From contig CALLGK010000033.1 of assembly GCA_938009905.1 (NCBI GenBank), positions 1 to 47,640 on the forward strand: 47,640 bases of DNA. Direction: 5' to 3'. Shown here piece by piece: positions 34,492 to 41,886 of the stretch (within the stretch, counting starts at the first letter, position 1; each line of letters opens with the position of its first letter). This DNA comes from an uncultured Acidimicrobiales bacterium. Its GTDB lineage: Bacteria > Actinomycetota > Acidimicrobiia > Acidimicrobiales > SZUA-35. The notes beneath the pieces are model-generated. The model was not told where the DNA came from and did no database searches. It saw nothing but the letters and a program-made list of their open reading frames with translations. The translations under genes were made by a program, and so were the position numbers.

Positions 34492-35289
34492 TTAGGTTTT
34501 GGCGACGGTGTCGACGATGGCTCGCTTCACCGATCGAGGGTCTTCGATCATCATCGAATGACCGATCCCCTTGAGCTCGACGACGACTGCGCCATCGATG
34601 GCATCGGCAACCTGACGGCCCTGCTTGGGAACCGTCATGCGGTCATCCGAGCCGATCACGATCGTGGTCGGACAGGTCACCTTGGATGCCGCGTCGAGCG
34701 CACCGTCGTAGGTAGCGCATGCTTCAAAATCTGCGCTCAACACACCTGCATCTGAGTTCTCAACGAGGGCTTGCGAGCCGCCAGCCATCCACATTCCTGG
34801 TGTCGGATTGACGCCAGCATGAGCCGGTCGGCCGAGACCCCAGGCCGACATGAGCGAGGCTGCCCGCGGCAGATCAGTCGCGGCAGCAGCAACCAACTCC
34901 GGATGCACCGGCATGGCTGCGGCCGCGCCAAGCAGCGTCAGACTGTCGACCTGATCCGCGAAGCGGGCGGCGAGCTCAAGGGCCACGAACGTGCCCATCG
35001 AGTGCCCGACGACGTGATAGCTCGCGAACCCTACAGCGGCGGCAAAGCGAGTGACCCACTCGGCCATGTCGGCGATGGTGGCGAGCGGCTTGGCCTCGCT
35101 CTTGCCGTGACCGGGCAGATCAACGGCCACCGCCCGATGGCCTCGGTAGGCGAGGTAGCGAGTTTGCAGTTGCCAGATGGTGCCGTCCATGCCAGCACCG
35201 TGGATCAGAATGACAACTGGATCGTCGCCGTTGAGCTCGACGCCGCCGGTTGCGGCGTGCGTCGTGTGTCCGTCAACCGTGACGATCAT
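34492..35289 (-). CDS. Alpha/beta fold hydrolase
   Basis: The 265-residue protein has the oxyanion region LIHGAGMDGTIWQ, the nucleophile elbow GHSMG (Ser near 97), the acid in VIGSDDRM and the base His in GIGHSMMIEDP, a complete Ser-Asp-His triad. It is a cytoplasmic esterase or lipase-like enzyme of unknown substrate. Its ATG (35287-35289) overlaps the stop of the MetY-type gene as ATGA, so both are translated from one mRNA. It is too short to be homoserine acetyltransferase (MetX). It converges on the dehydrogenase gene across the family B repeats. Confidence 0.86.
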   Translation of the reverse strand: MIVTVDGHTTHAATGGVELNGDDPVVILIHGAGMDGTIWQLQTRYLAYRGHRAVAVDLPGHGKSEAKPLATIADMAEWVTRFAAAVGFASYHVVGHSMGTFVALELAARFADQVDSLTLLGAAAAMPVHPELVAAAATDLPRAASLMSAWGLGRPAHAGVNPTPGMWMAGGSQALVENSDAGVLSADFEACATYDGALDAASKVTCPTTIVIGSDDRMTVPKQGRQVADAIDGAVVVELKGIGHSMMIEDPRSVKRAIVDTVAKT

Positions 35290-36578
35290 CGCTGGCTCGC
35301 CTTCAACGCCCGCTCAAGATCTTCGACGATGTCGTCTGGATCTTCGATGCCGACCGAGAACCGAATGAGGTCTTCGCTGATACCACTCGCTTCGAGTTGT
35401 TCACTGGTGAGCTGACCGTGGGTGGTCGAGCCGGGATGGATCACGAGTGTCTTGGCATCGCCGACGTTGGCAAGGTGTGAGGCCAGGCGAACCGATTCGA
35501 TGAACTTGCGCCCTGCATCTCGGCCGCCCTTCACACCGAAGCTGAGGATGGCGCCAGCGCCCTTCGGGTAGAGGCGCTGCGCGAGGTCGTAGTCGGGATG
35601 GTCTGGCACCCGAGGGTGTCGCACCCAGCTGACTGCATCGTTTGCCTGCAAGGCCTCGAGCACACGGTCGGTGTTGTCTATGTGGCGCGCCATACGAAGC
35701 GGAAGGGTTTCGACACCCTGCAGCAGAGCAAAGGCATTGTGCGGACTCATGCAGGCGCCGAAGTCTCGCAAGCCTTCGGCCCTCGCACGCATGCCGAGTG
35801 CGGATGGGCCGAACTCATCAGTGAAGACCACGCCGTGATAGCCGGCGTATGGCTCTGACAGGGTCGGAAACTTGTCGTTCTGGGCCCAGTCGAAACGCCC
35901 GCCGTCAACCAGCACGCCACCGAGGGCGACGCCGTGTCCGCCAAGAAACTTTGTGACCGAGTGCATCACGATGTCGGCGCCGTGTTCGATCGGTCGAATG
36001 AGGTAGGGCGTTGAGAACGTGGAGTCGACCATCAGCGGCAAGCCGGCGGCGTGGGCGACATCGGCGACCGCTTCGATATCGAGCACCTCGATGCCCGGGT
36101 TGCCGAGCGTTTCGGCGTAGACGATCTTCGTGTTCGGTTGGATCGCTGCAGCGAAGGCGTCTGGATTACGAGGGTCGACGAACGTTGTGGTGATGCCAAA
36201 CCTCGGCAGCGTGAGGTTCATCATGTTGTACGAACCGCCGTAGAGGTTCTTCGACGCGACGATGTGATCACCGGCCGACAACAGTGAGGCCACGGCAAGG
36301 TGAAGCGCCGCCGTACCGCTCGCCGTGCACACCGCTCCGACGCCACCCTCGAGCGCGGCTAAGCGCTCTTCGAGCACGGCGACCGTCGGGTTCGAGATGC
36401 GGCTGTAGATGTGACCTGGCGCCTCAAGATTGAACAGCGCGGCCGCTTCGTCTGTGTCGGGGAACGAGTACGACGTTGTCGCGAAGATCGGAACAGCGCG
36501 AGCCCCAGTTGTGGGGTCTGGCTCCTGACCTGCGTGAAGGCTCAACGTGTCGAATCGAAGGAAATCTGGCTCGACCAT
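35286..36578 (-). CDS. metY: O-acetylhomoserine aminocarboxypropyltransferase/cysteine synthase family
   Basis: The 430-residue PLP enzyme belongs to the Cys/Met metabolism family (fold type I). Typical elements are FDTLSLHAGQEPDPTTGARAVP, SRISNPTVAVLEERLAALEGG, YAETLGNPGIEVLDIEAVA and the PLP lysine in HSVTKFLGGHG near residue 209. Length and the PTTGARAVPIFATTSYSF start fit O-acetylhomoserine sulfhydrylase, which makes homocysteine from O-acetylhomoserine and sulfide. The related MetZ (O-succinylhomoserine) cannot be excluded. TAGGGT six bases before the ATG suggests a leaderless mRNA. The alpha/beta hydrolase downstream is translationally coupled. Confidence 0.92.
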   Translation of the reverse strand: MVEPDFLRFDTLSLHAGQEPDPTTGARAVPIFATTSYSFPDTDEAAALFNLEAPGHIYSRISNPTVAVLEERLAALEGGVGAVCTASGTAALHLAVASLLSAGDHIVASKNLYGGSYNMMNLTLPRFGITTTFVDPRNPDAFAAAIQPNTKIVYAETLGNPGIEVLDIEAVADVAHAAGLPLMVDSTFSTPYLIRPIEHGADIVMHSVTKFLGGHGVALGGVLVDGGRFDWAQNDKFPTLSEPYAGYHGVVFTDEFGPSALGMRARAEGLRDFGACMSPHNAFALLQGVETLPLRMARHIDNTDRVLEALQANDAVSWVRHPRVPDHPDYDLAQRLYPKGAGAILSFGVKGGRDAGRKFIESVRLASHLANVGDAKTLVIHPGSTTHGQLTSEQLEASGISEDLIRFSVGIEDPDDIVEDLERALKASQR

Positions 36579-36584
36579 GAGCGG

Positions 36585-36590
36585 ACCCTA
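36585..36590 (-). promoter_or_regulatory. -10 box TAGGGT, leaderless start of metY
   Basis: On the minus strand TAGGGT-CCGCTC-ATG gives six bases between the box and the start codon. No Shine-Dalgarno is seen. Confidence 0.55.
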
Positions 36591-36650
36591 CTGGCCGCAC
36601 GAGGCCAGCCGATACTGAGCGATCGAGTCTGCCGAGAGGCGGCAGTTCGC

Positions 36651-36656
36651 TAGCGT
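36651..36656 (+). promoter_or_regulatory. -10 box TAGCGT, leaderless start of FMN reductase gene
   Basis: TAGCGT-GCTGCC-ATG: six bases between the box and ATG 36663. No Shine-Dalgarno. The divergent metY box is 60 bases away, so here the promoters are separate. Confidence 0.55.
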
Positions 36657-36662
36657 GCTGCC

Positions 36663-37262
36663 ATGCACATTGGCCTGCTCGCGGGGAGCGTCCGCCCCGA
36701 CTCGTCGAATCAGGCCGCCCTGCGAATCGTGGAAGCTGCAATTGTGACCACAGGCCATTCGACAACGTGGATCACCGGCCTTGAACAACTGCCCGCGTTC
36801 GACGCCGCTCAGGTCGACAACCCGCCCGCGTCTGTGGGCGGGTTCCAAGAGCAGCTGCGCCGACAAGATGGGCTCGTGATCGCAGCGCCCGAGTACGCCG
36901 CGGGCCTCGCTGGGTCAACCAAGAACGCCCTCGACTGGCTCGTGGGTGCGGCCTCGATCTACAAAACGCCGGTCGCCGTCATCAGTGCTGGCACCACCGG
37001 TGGCGAGCACGCCATCAGGCAGTTGGTGCTCACGCTCAGCTGGCAAGGAGCCTGGCCGATGACCACGCTTGGCATCGCCTTTCCGCAAACGAAGATGGAA
37101 CATGGCGAGTTCGTCGACACCTCGACGATCGATGAGCTCACTGGCTTGGCGCAGCGGCTCACCAGCGTGGTCGGCGGGTCAGCCGACGGACGCCGCGACG
37201 CACTGGTGCAAACCGTGCAGGCGTTCGGCGTCGATCCGCAACGGTTCGGCGACATCACCTGA
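36663..37262 (+). CDS. NADPH-dependent FMN reductase family protein
   Basis: The 199-residue flavoprotein has the flavodoxin-like FMN site GSVRPDSSNQAALRI near the start, APEYAAGLAGSTKNALDWL in the middle (the family's PEYN-like loop) and ISAGTTGGEHAIRQL. It reduces flavins or quinones with NAD(P)H in the cytoplasm. The exact substrate is unknown. It starts at ATG 36663 on a likely leaderless transcript and is followed 72 bases later by a VOC protein gene on the same strand. Confidence 0.86.
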   Translation: MHIGLLAGSVRPDSSNQAALRIVEAAIVTTGHSTTWITGLEQLPAFDAAQVDNPPASVGGFQEQLRRQDGLVIAAPEYAAGLAGSTKNALDWLVGAASIYKTPVAVISAGTTGGEHAIRQLVLTLSWQGAWPMTTLGIAFPQTKMEHGEFVDTSTIDELTGLAQRLTSVVGGSADGRRDALVQTVQAFGVDPQRFGDIT

Positions 37263-37334
37263 GCTCGGGCGGCGCCACGTTGATGAGCCGTCGTTCAATT
37301 TGTCGTCGAAACGCAGGTCAGGGAGGCTGCAGGT

Positions 37335-38123
37335 ATGTGGATTCGTCTTCGTCAGATCGCCATCGTCGCCGAGGATCTCCAGTCGGCCGCGGCCGACATC
37401 GGCACCATCCTTGGGCTCGAGGCTTGCTACACCGACCCGGGTGTGAAGGTGTTCGGCCTCAAGAACACGCTGTGGCCCCTCGGTTCGCAGTTCATCGAGG
37501 TCGTCACGCCAACCCAGGAGGGAACGGCTGGTGGCCGGTACCTCGAACGCCGATCTGGTGACGGCGGCTACATGGTGATCAACCAAGTTGACGATGTGGC
37601 TCGCCGTCGCGAGCGGGCTGCCGAACTCGGTGTACGAGTCGCCTTCGACCTCAACTACCCGGACGAAGGACACGACGGCATTCAGCTGCACCCGGCTGAC
37701 ACCGGCGGCTCCTTCTTCGAGATGGATCAGATGACAGACGAGGTGACGACTGCCGACCCGGACGCGGTTGGCGGTCCGTGGTATCCGGCGGGCGAGAACT
37801 GGGAGCCATACGTTCGAACCGATCGGGTGTCGTCAATCTCGGCTGCGGAGTTGCAGAGTCCAGAACCCGAACGCCTCGCTCAGCGTTGGGCCGATATCGC
37901 CGAGCTCGAACTCGGAACGGACGACGAGGGCCGCCATGCGATCGAGTTCAACAACGCCACGGTCCGGTTTGTTACTGACGAAGATGGCCGAGGCGAAGGT
38001 CTCGGTGGCATCGATGTGGTCACCGAAGATCGCGATGGGGTGCTCGCGGGAGCCGAACAGCGCGACGCCCGCACAGGCGATGACCAAGTGATGGTGGCCG
38101 GCCTCCGCGTCAACCTCCGCTAG
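37335..38123 (+). CDS. VOC (glyoxalase/bleomycin resistance) superfamily protein
   Basis: The 262-residue protein starts MWIRLRQIAIVAEDLQSAAADIGTILGL, the first strand and helix of a VOC module. GYMVINQVDDVARRRERAAELG and FFEMDQMT follow, which place metal-ligand or equivalent residues at the module edge. A second half (SISAAELQSPEPERLAQRWADI, then IEFNNATVRFV) looks like a degenerate second module, so it is a fused two-module protein. The substrate is unknown. A GGGAGG sequence lies about eight bases before the ATG. It converges on the MBL gene across family B repeats. Confidence 0.8.
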   Translation: MWIRLRQIAIVAEDLQSAAADIGTILGLEACYTDPGVKVFGLKNTLWPLGSQFIEVVTPTQEGTAGGRYLERRSGDGGYMVINQVDDVARRRERAAELGVRVAFDLNYPDEGHDGIQLHPADTGGSFFEMDQMTDEVTTADPDAVGGPWYPAGENWEPYVRTDRVSSISAAELQSPEPERLAQRWADIAELELGTDDEGRHAIEFNNATVRFVTDEDGRGEGLGGIDVVTEDRDGVLAGAEQRDARTGDDQVMVAGLRVNLR

Positions 38124-38151
38124 CCATCTCCGAACTGGAGTCATCCCCGAA

Positions 38152-38193
38152 CTGGAGGCCGTAGACCACGTTTCCGTGCCCGACGGCCTCCAG
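38152..38193. repeat. Family B hairpin, copy 4, with flanking half-units (convergent gap)
   Basis: CTGGAGGCCGTAGACCACG pairs with 38175-38193 except for three central mismatches. Before it CCGAACTGGAG occurs twice (38130, 38148), and after it CCTCCAGAACCGGT occurs twice (38188, 38275). The 175-base gap between the VOC and MBL stops is mostly repeat-derived. Confidence 0.75.
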
Positions 38194-38298
38194 AACCGGT
38201 TTGGGCGGCAAGAACCGGGGCGCGTTTCCGAGCGTCAGCGAGGAAAGGCCGTTAGCGAACGCTGTGAGCGGCAGCCTCCAGAACCGGTAGGGGCGGCT

Positions 38299-38925
38299 TT
38301 AGGTTTGCTGGGCGCGCCACTCGGGGAGGGACGCGGCTTCGGTGCCGATGGAGGTTGAGTCGCCGTGACCGGTGTGCACAACCGTTTCTGCCGGCAGCGT
38401 GAAGAGCTTGTGCTCGATCGAGTCGAGGATCAGGTCGTAGCTCGAGAAGCTGCGGCCCGTCGCTCCTGGCCCGCCGTTGAACAGCGTGTCGCCCGAAAAG
38501 AGCAGTCCGTCCTCTGCGAGGTGAAGACAGCAGCCGCCGGGGGAGTGGCCCGGGGTGTGGATCACCTTGAGTTCAGCACCGGCAATCTGGATGACCTGAC
38601 CATCGGCCAAGGTGTTGTCGACTCGGCGGTCGGGATAGACGGTCTCCCAGAGCATCGTGTCGTCTGGATGGAGCCAGATCGGGCAGCCGGTCTCGTCGGC
38701 CAGTTCGGCTGCGGCGTTGATGTGATCGTTGTGGCCGTGCGTTGAGATGATGCCCTTGAGCGTGCGGCCCCCGAGCGCAGCATGGATCTCTTGGGCGCTG
38801 TGGGCCGCGTCAAGAACGACCGCTTCGCGATCGTCGCCAATGATCCAGACGTTGTTGTCGACCTCGTAGTCGCCGCCGTCGAGGCTGAAGATGCCGGATG
38901 TGATCACGTGATCGAGTCGTGTCAT
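38299..38925 (-). CDS. MBL-fold metallo-hydrolase (glyoxalase II-like)
   Basis: The 208-residue protein has the zinc motif THGHNDHINAA near residue 70, HTPGHSPGGCC near 126 and GDTLFNGGPGATGR, the pattern of short glyoxalase II-type hydrolases and MBL enzymes seen near mycothiol genes. VVHTGHGDSTSIGTE near the end gives the last His. It is cytoplasmic. ATG 38925 is chosen because the longer frame runs back through the family A palindrome. CATACT lies six bases upstream, a possible leaderless -10. It diverges from tetR. Confidence 0.86.
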   Translation of the reverse strand: MTRLDHVITSGIFSLDGGDYEVDNNVWIIGDDREAVVLDAAHSAQEIHAALGGRTLKGIISTHGHNDHINAAAELADETGCPIWLHPDDTMLWETVYPDRRVDNTLADGQVIQIAGAELKVIHTPGHSPGGCCLHLAEDGLLFSGDTLFNGGPGATGRSFSSYDLILDSIEHKLFTLPAETVVHTGHGDSTSIGTEAASLPEWRAQQT

Positions 38926-38950
38926 GCCCGCAGTATGGCCGCCCGCCATG

Positions 38951-38997
38951 TTCTCGGTGCGAATCTGGTCGCCTGACAGCCAAAAACGCGCCGAGAA
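38951..38997. repeat. Family A palindromic repeat, copy 2
   Basis: A 47-base element with ends TTCTCGGTGCG / CGCGCCGAGAA (one G-T pair), identical in length to the copy at 12179-12225. 39 of 47 positions match and all eight differences are transitions. It lies in the divergent gap between the MBL gene and tetR. Confidence 0.75.
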
Positions 38998-39014
38998 CCG
39001 GGGGTGGGCCAGTT

Positions 39015-39033
39015 GTGACATGAAACATGTCAC
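39015..39033. promoter_or_regulatory. TetR operator candidate
   Basis: GTGACATG-AAA-CATGTCAC is a perfect 8-base inverted repeat with a 3-base centre. It lies 38-56 bases before the tetR ATG, in the gap with the divergent MBL gene, the usual place for a self-binding TetR repressor. Another GTGACAT half-site is at 39049. Confidence 0.65.
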
Positions 39034-39070
39034 GCTTAACACGAACCGTGACATAGCTCAACATGAACCC

Positions 39071-39697
39071 ATGACCGAATCGCTGAGTGATCGTCGAGCT
39101 GCGGTAACGCGAGACGCCATTCGTGACGCGGTTCAGGAGATCTTGGCCAGCGAGCATCCGGCGTCGATCAGCATTCCCGCCGTTGCCGAACGAGCCGGCG
39201 TGTCGGTGCGCACCGTGTATCGCTACTTCCCAAACAAGGCTGCGTTGCTCGATGACATCGCCGAAGCGCACATGCGCCGAGCCGACAAACTCACCGACAG
39301 TCGAGAAGATCTGTTCGACGATCCCTCCACCTATCTGAAAGTGCTGTGGAACGACTTCGCAAGCAACGTCGAATCAGTGCGAGTCCAGCACGCCTCCAAA
39401 GCGGGGAGCGAGATTCGAGCCCGTCGCTTGCAGATGATGCGTGACGGCATCAGCACACGGATCGACAAAGCCTTTCCCGACGCTTCGGATCGCGATCGTG
39501 AGTTGTTCACCGACCTGCTGGTCGCCGTGCCGTCGTCAGGGATGTTTCTCGAACTGCACGATCGGCTCGGTATGGAGCCAGAACTAGGCGCCGAACTCAC
39601 GATGTGGATCGTCGGAGCGATGCAGCGCGAATTCGAGGCCGCCGGAGGGTTCGGCCCGCACGTCGACACCAGCACCACAACAGAGGAGTCGCCATGA
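39071..39697 (+). CDS. TetR/AcrR family transcriptional regulator
   Basis: The 208-residue protein has a typical TetR helix-turn-helix at about residues 12-58 (DAIRDAVQEILAS, then ISIPAVAERAGVSVRTVYRYFPNK) and a helical ligand-binding domain after it. ATG 39071 starts a normal TetR N-terminus; a longer frame (ATG 39020) would begin inside the operator palindrome. The gene ends in an ATGA overlap with the phosphohistidine-domain gene, so that gene is its likely target. It probably represses its own operon and perhaps the divergent MBL gene. The ligand is unknown. Confidence 0.9.
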   Translation: MTESLSDRRAAVTRDAIRDAVQEILASEHPASISIPAVAERAGVSVRTVYRYFPNKAALLDDIAEAHMRRADKLTDSREDLFDDPSTYLKVLWNDFASNVESVRVQHASKAGSEIRARRLQMMRDGISTRIDKAFPDASDRDRELFTDLLVAVPSSGMFLELHDRLGMEPELGAELTMWIVGAMQREFEAAGGFGPHVDTSTTTEESP

Positions 39698-41379
39698 CGA
39701 CCGACACCACCCACCTCACCACCACAGGGCCGTTCGTCGCACCGACGGCTGGCAGCTGGGAGCTTGACCTCGCGCACTTCAGTCCGGACGCGAGCCGCAT
39801 CGTGCGCGACGCGATGGAAGTGGCGATGTCAGAAGGGATGGAAGAAGGGTTCGAGTTGGCTGGCGCTCCCGTCAAGACGATGCATGCCCGCTTTATCAAC
39901 GGGCGCTTCTATCGGCGTCTCGTACCCCTCGTTGGGGCGAGCAAAGACCTGCCTCCACCACCAGACATCGTCCTCAAGATCGCGACAAGGCTCCACCCCG
40001 GTTTCCGGGCCCGCACGAAACGAGCGGCGGTTGCGCTCGAGTCGAGGTTCTGGCTCGACGAGCTGCGTCAGTGGGAGGAGGAGTGGAAGCCAGCGATGGT
40101 GGCCAAGAGCCGGGCTCTTGCTGCTCACGACCTCTCCACCGTCGGCGACGGCGCTCTCGCCTCGATCGTTGAGGAAAGCTACGCCCACGTGCTCGCCGGC
40201 CTTCGGCTGCACTTCCGGCTGCACACGTCAGACCTCGGGCCCATCGGGCTGCTGCTCGTTCGGGCCAGAGACTGGAATCTCAGCCAGATCGATGTGATGC
40301 AGAGCTTGTCTGGCTATTCGCTGGCCACCAGCGCCCCTGCGTTGGCACTGGCTCGAATTCGCGAGTTGGCCCCCGGCCCGCTCACAAGTCTCGACGACGT
40401 TCGAGCCGCCGGCCCTGAGGCCGCTGCGGCCCTCGATGACTTCCTGCTCGAGTACGGCGGTCGGCTTACCGGTGGCTACGACATCGGCAGTCTGACGCTG
40501 GCCGAGATGCCAGACACGGTGCTGGCTGGCATTCGGGCCGCCGACGATGCCACGGTCGACGAAGACGCCCAGCGGCGCGGTGATGCCATGGCCGCCAAAC
40601 TGCGAGAACAGGTGCCGGCAAACGATCGGGTCGAGTTCGACCGACTGCTTGCCGACGCCCGCAGCCTCTACGGCTTGCGAGACGAGAACGGCCCGATCAC
40701 CTACCAATGGCCAGCCGGGTTGCTCCGCAAGATTGTGCTCGAGGTCGGTAGGCGGTTAGCCGCTGACGGCCGGGTCGACCATGCCGACCACGTCTTTGAT
40801 CTGTCGGCCGCAGAGATGGCGCAGCTCTTGCGTGGCGGGTCGAGCCTCACCGCCGCATCGATCGCCCAACGCTTCGAGACGCGCCAATCGTGGGCCGACC
40901 TCGATGCACCGCGCTTGCTTGGCCCCGAGCCGGTGATTCCGTCGCTCGATGTATTGCCAGGCCCGCTCGCCGAACTAATGGACATCATCCTCACGGTGCT
41001 CGAGCTGATCGAGTCGCCACTGGATCGTCAGACGACAGCAGACATGAAGGGCGTCGGCATCGGCAGTGGAAGCTTTACGGGGCGGGCCCGAGTCGTCGGC
41101 GACGCCCTAGACGCGCTGGCCGAATTTGAGCCGGGCGATGTGCTGGTCACGCCGTACACGGTGCCAACGGTCAACTCCGTGCTGGCCATGGCCGGTGCTG
41201 TGGTGACGGAGGAGGGCGGTCTGCTCAGCCACGCCGCCGTGATCGCTCGGGAGTTTGGCATCCCCGCGGTGATTGGTATCGACAACGCGGCCCAGACGAT
41301 CGCCGATGGAGCCACCATCGAGGTCGACGCGGCGGCCGGCACAGTCGTGGTTGTCGACGCCGAACTTGCGGCCACCTAA
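39694..41379 (+). CDS. PEP-utilizing mobile (phosphohistidine) domain protein, RPH-like without ATP-binding domain
   Basis: The 561-residue protein ends with a swivelling phosphohistidine domain: GFEPGDVLV-type region (EFEPGDVLVTPYTVPTVNSV), then EEGGLLSHAAVIAREFGIPA with His513 as the predicted phospho-acceptor. The first 450 residues are helical, with many Arg and Leu, and match the size of the substrate-binding middle domain of rifampicin phosphotransferase. The N-terminal ATP-grasp domain that loads the histidine in such enzymes is absent, and no such gene is nearby. It may need a partner in trans or have another role. Its start is coupled to tetR (ATGA). Confidence 0.78.
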   Translation: MTTDTTHLTTTGPFVAPTAGSWELDLAHFSPDASRIVRDAMEVAMSEGMEEGFELAGAPVKTMHARFINGRFYRRLVPLVGASKDLPPPPDIVLKIATRLHPGFRARTKRAAVALESRFWLDELRQWEEEWKPAMVAKSRALAAHDLSTVGDGALASIVEESYAHVLAGLRLHFRLHTSDLGPIGLLLVRARDWNLSQIDVMQSLSGYSLATSAPALALARIRELAPGPLTSLDDVRAAGPEAAAALDDFLLEYGGRLTGGYDIGSLTLAEMPDTVLAGIRAADDATVDEDAQRRGDAMAAKLREQVPANDRVEFDRLLADARSLYGLRDENGPITYQWPAGLLRKIVLEVGRRLAADGRVDHADHVFDLSAAEMAQLLRGGSSLTAASIAQRFETRQSWADLDAPRLLGPEPVIPSLDVLPGPLAELMDIILTVLELIESPLDRQTTADMKGVGIGSGSFTGRARVVGDALDALAEFEPGDVLVTPYTVPTVNSVLAMAGAVVTEEGGLLSHAAVIAREFGIPAVIGIDNAAQTIADGATIEVDAAAGTVVVVDAELAAT

Positions 41380-41421
41380 CCGTTGCTCTCGCGAGGCCAG
41401 CTTGGCGGGGTGACTTAGCGG

Positions 41422-41829
41422 TCAGTTGCGTGGGTGGTTCTCGGTTCCCATGCCTGCCGTGATGAATACGCACGTGCAGGGTTCAGACACATCAGCGGTG
41501 TGCCAATCGCCAGGCTCGTTGATCACGTAGTCGCCAGGACCAAGCTCGACAACAACTTCCTCGCCGTCTGGGCCACCCTTGCGCTGCGTCAGCGTGACGG
41601 CGCCTGAGGTGCACAGCACGATCTCGGTGCCGTGCGGGTGCACCTCCCACACGTCCCACGATTCGCTGAAGGAGTGCATGCTCACGAGGCGACCCTCTTT
41701 GCCGTCGCTCTCGGTCTGCATGCCGTAGTTCATGTACCACTCACCGGTACCGGTGAACTCGGGTAACACGACCGCAGTGGCACCGAGCCCGAGGTGGACC
41801 GGGTTGGTGGCGAGATTGTCGGCTGGCAT
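41422..41829 (-). CDS. Cupin domain-containing protein
   Basis: The 135-residue protein is a single cupin: motif 1 WEVHPHGTEIVLCTSGAVTL and motif 2 LGPGDYVINEPGDWHTADV. The metal ligands usually found in motif 1 (GxxxxxHxH) are partly kept (HPH and E). Function could be a small dioxygenase, isomerase or sensor. ATG 41829 has AAGGAG six bases upstream. It follows mscR by 57 bases on the same strand and may belong to its transcript. Confidence 0.82.
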   Translation of the reverse strand: MPADNLATNPVHLGLGATAVVLPEFTGTGEWYMNYGMQTESDGKEGRLVSMHSFSESWDVWEVHPHGTEIVLCTSGAVTLTQRKGGPDGEEVVVELGPGDYVINEPGDWHTADVSEPCTCVFITAGMGTENHPRN

Positions 41830-41886
41830 GCGGACTCCTTCAGTTGTGGGTCTCAGGTTGTCGGCTGTGCGCCTGTCGGTCGATGG

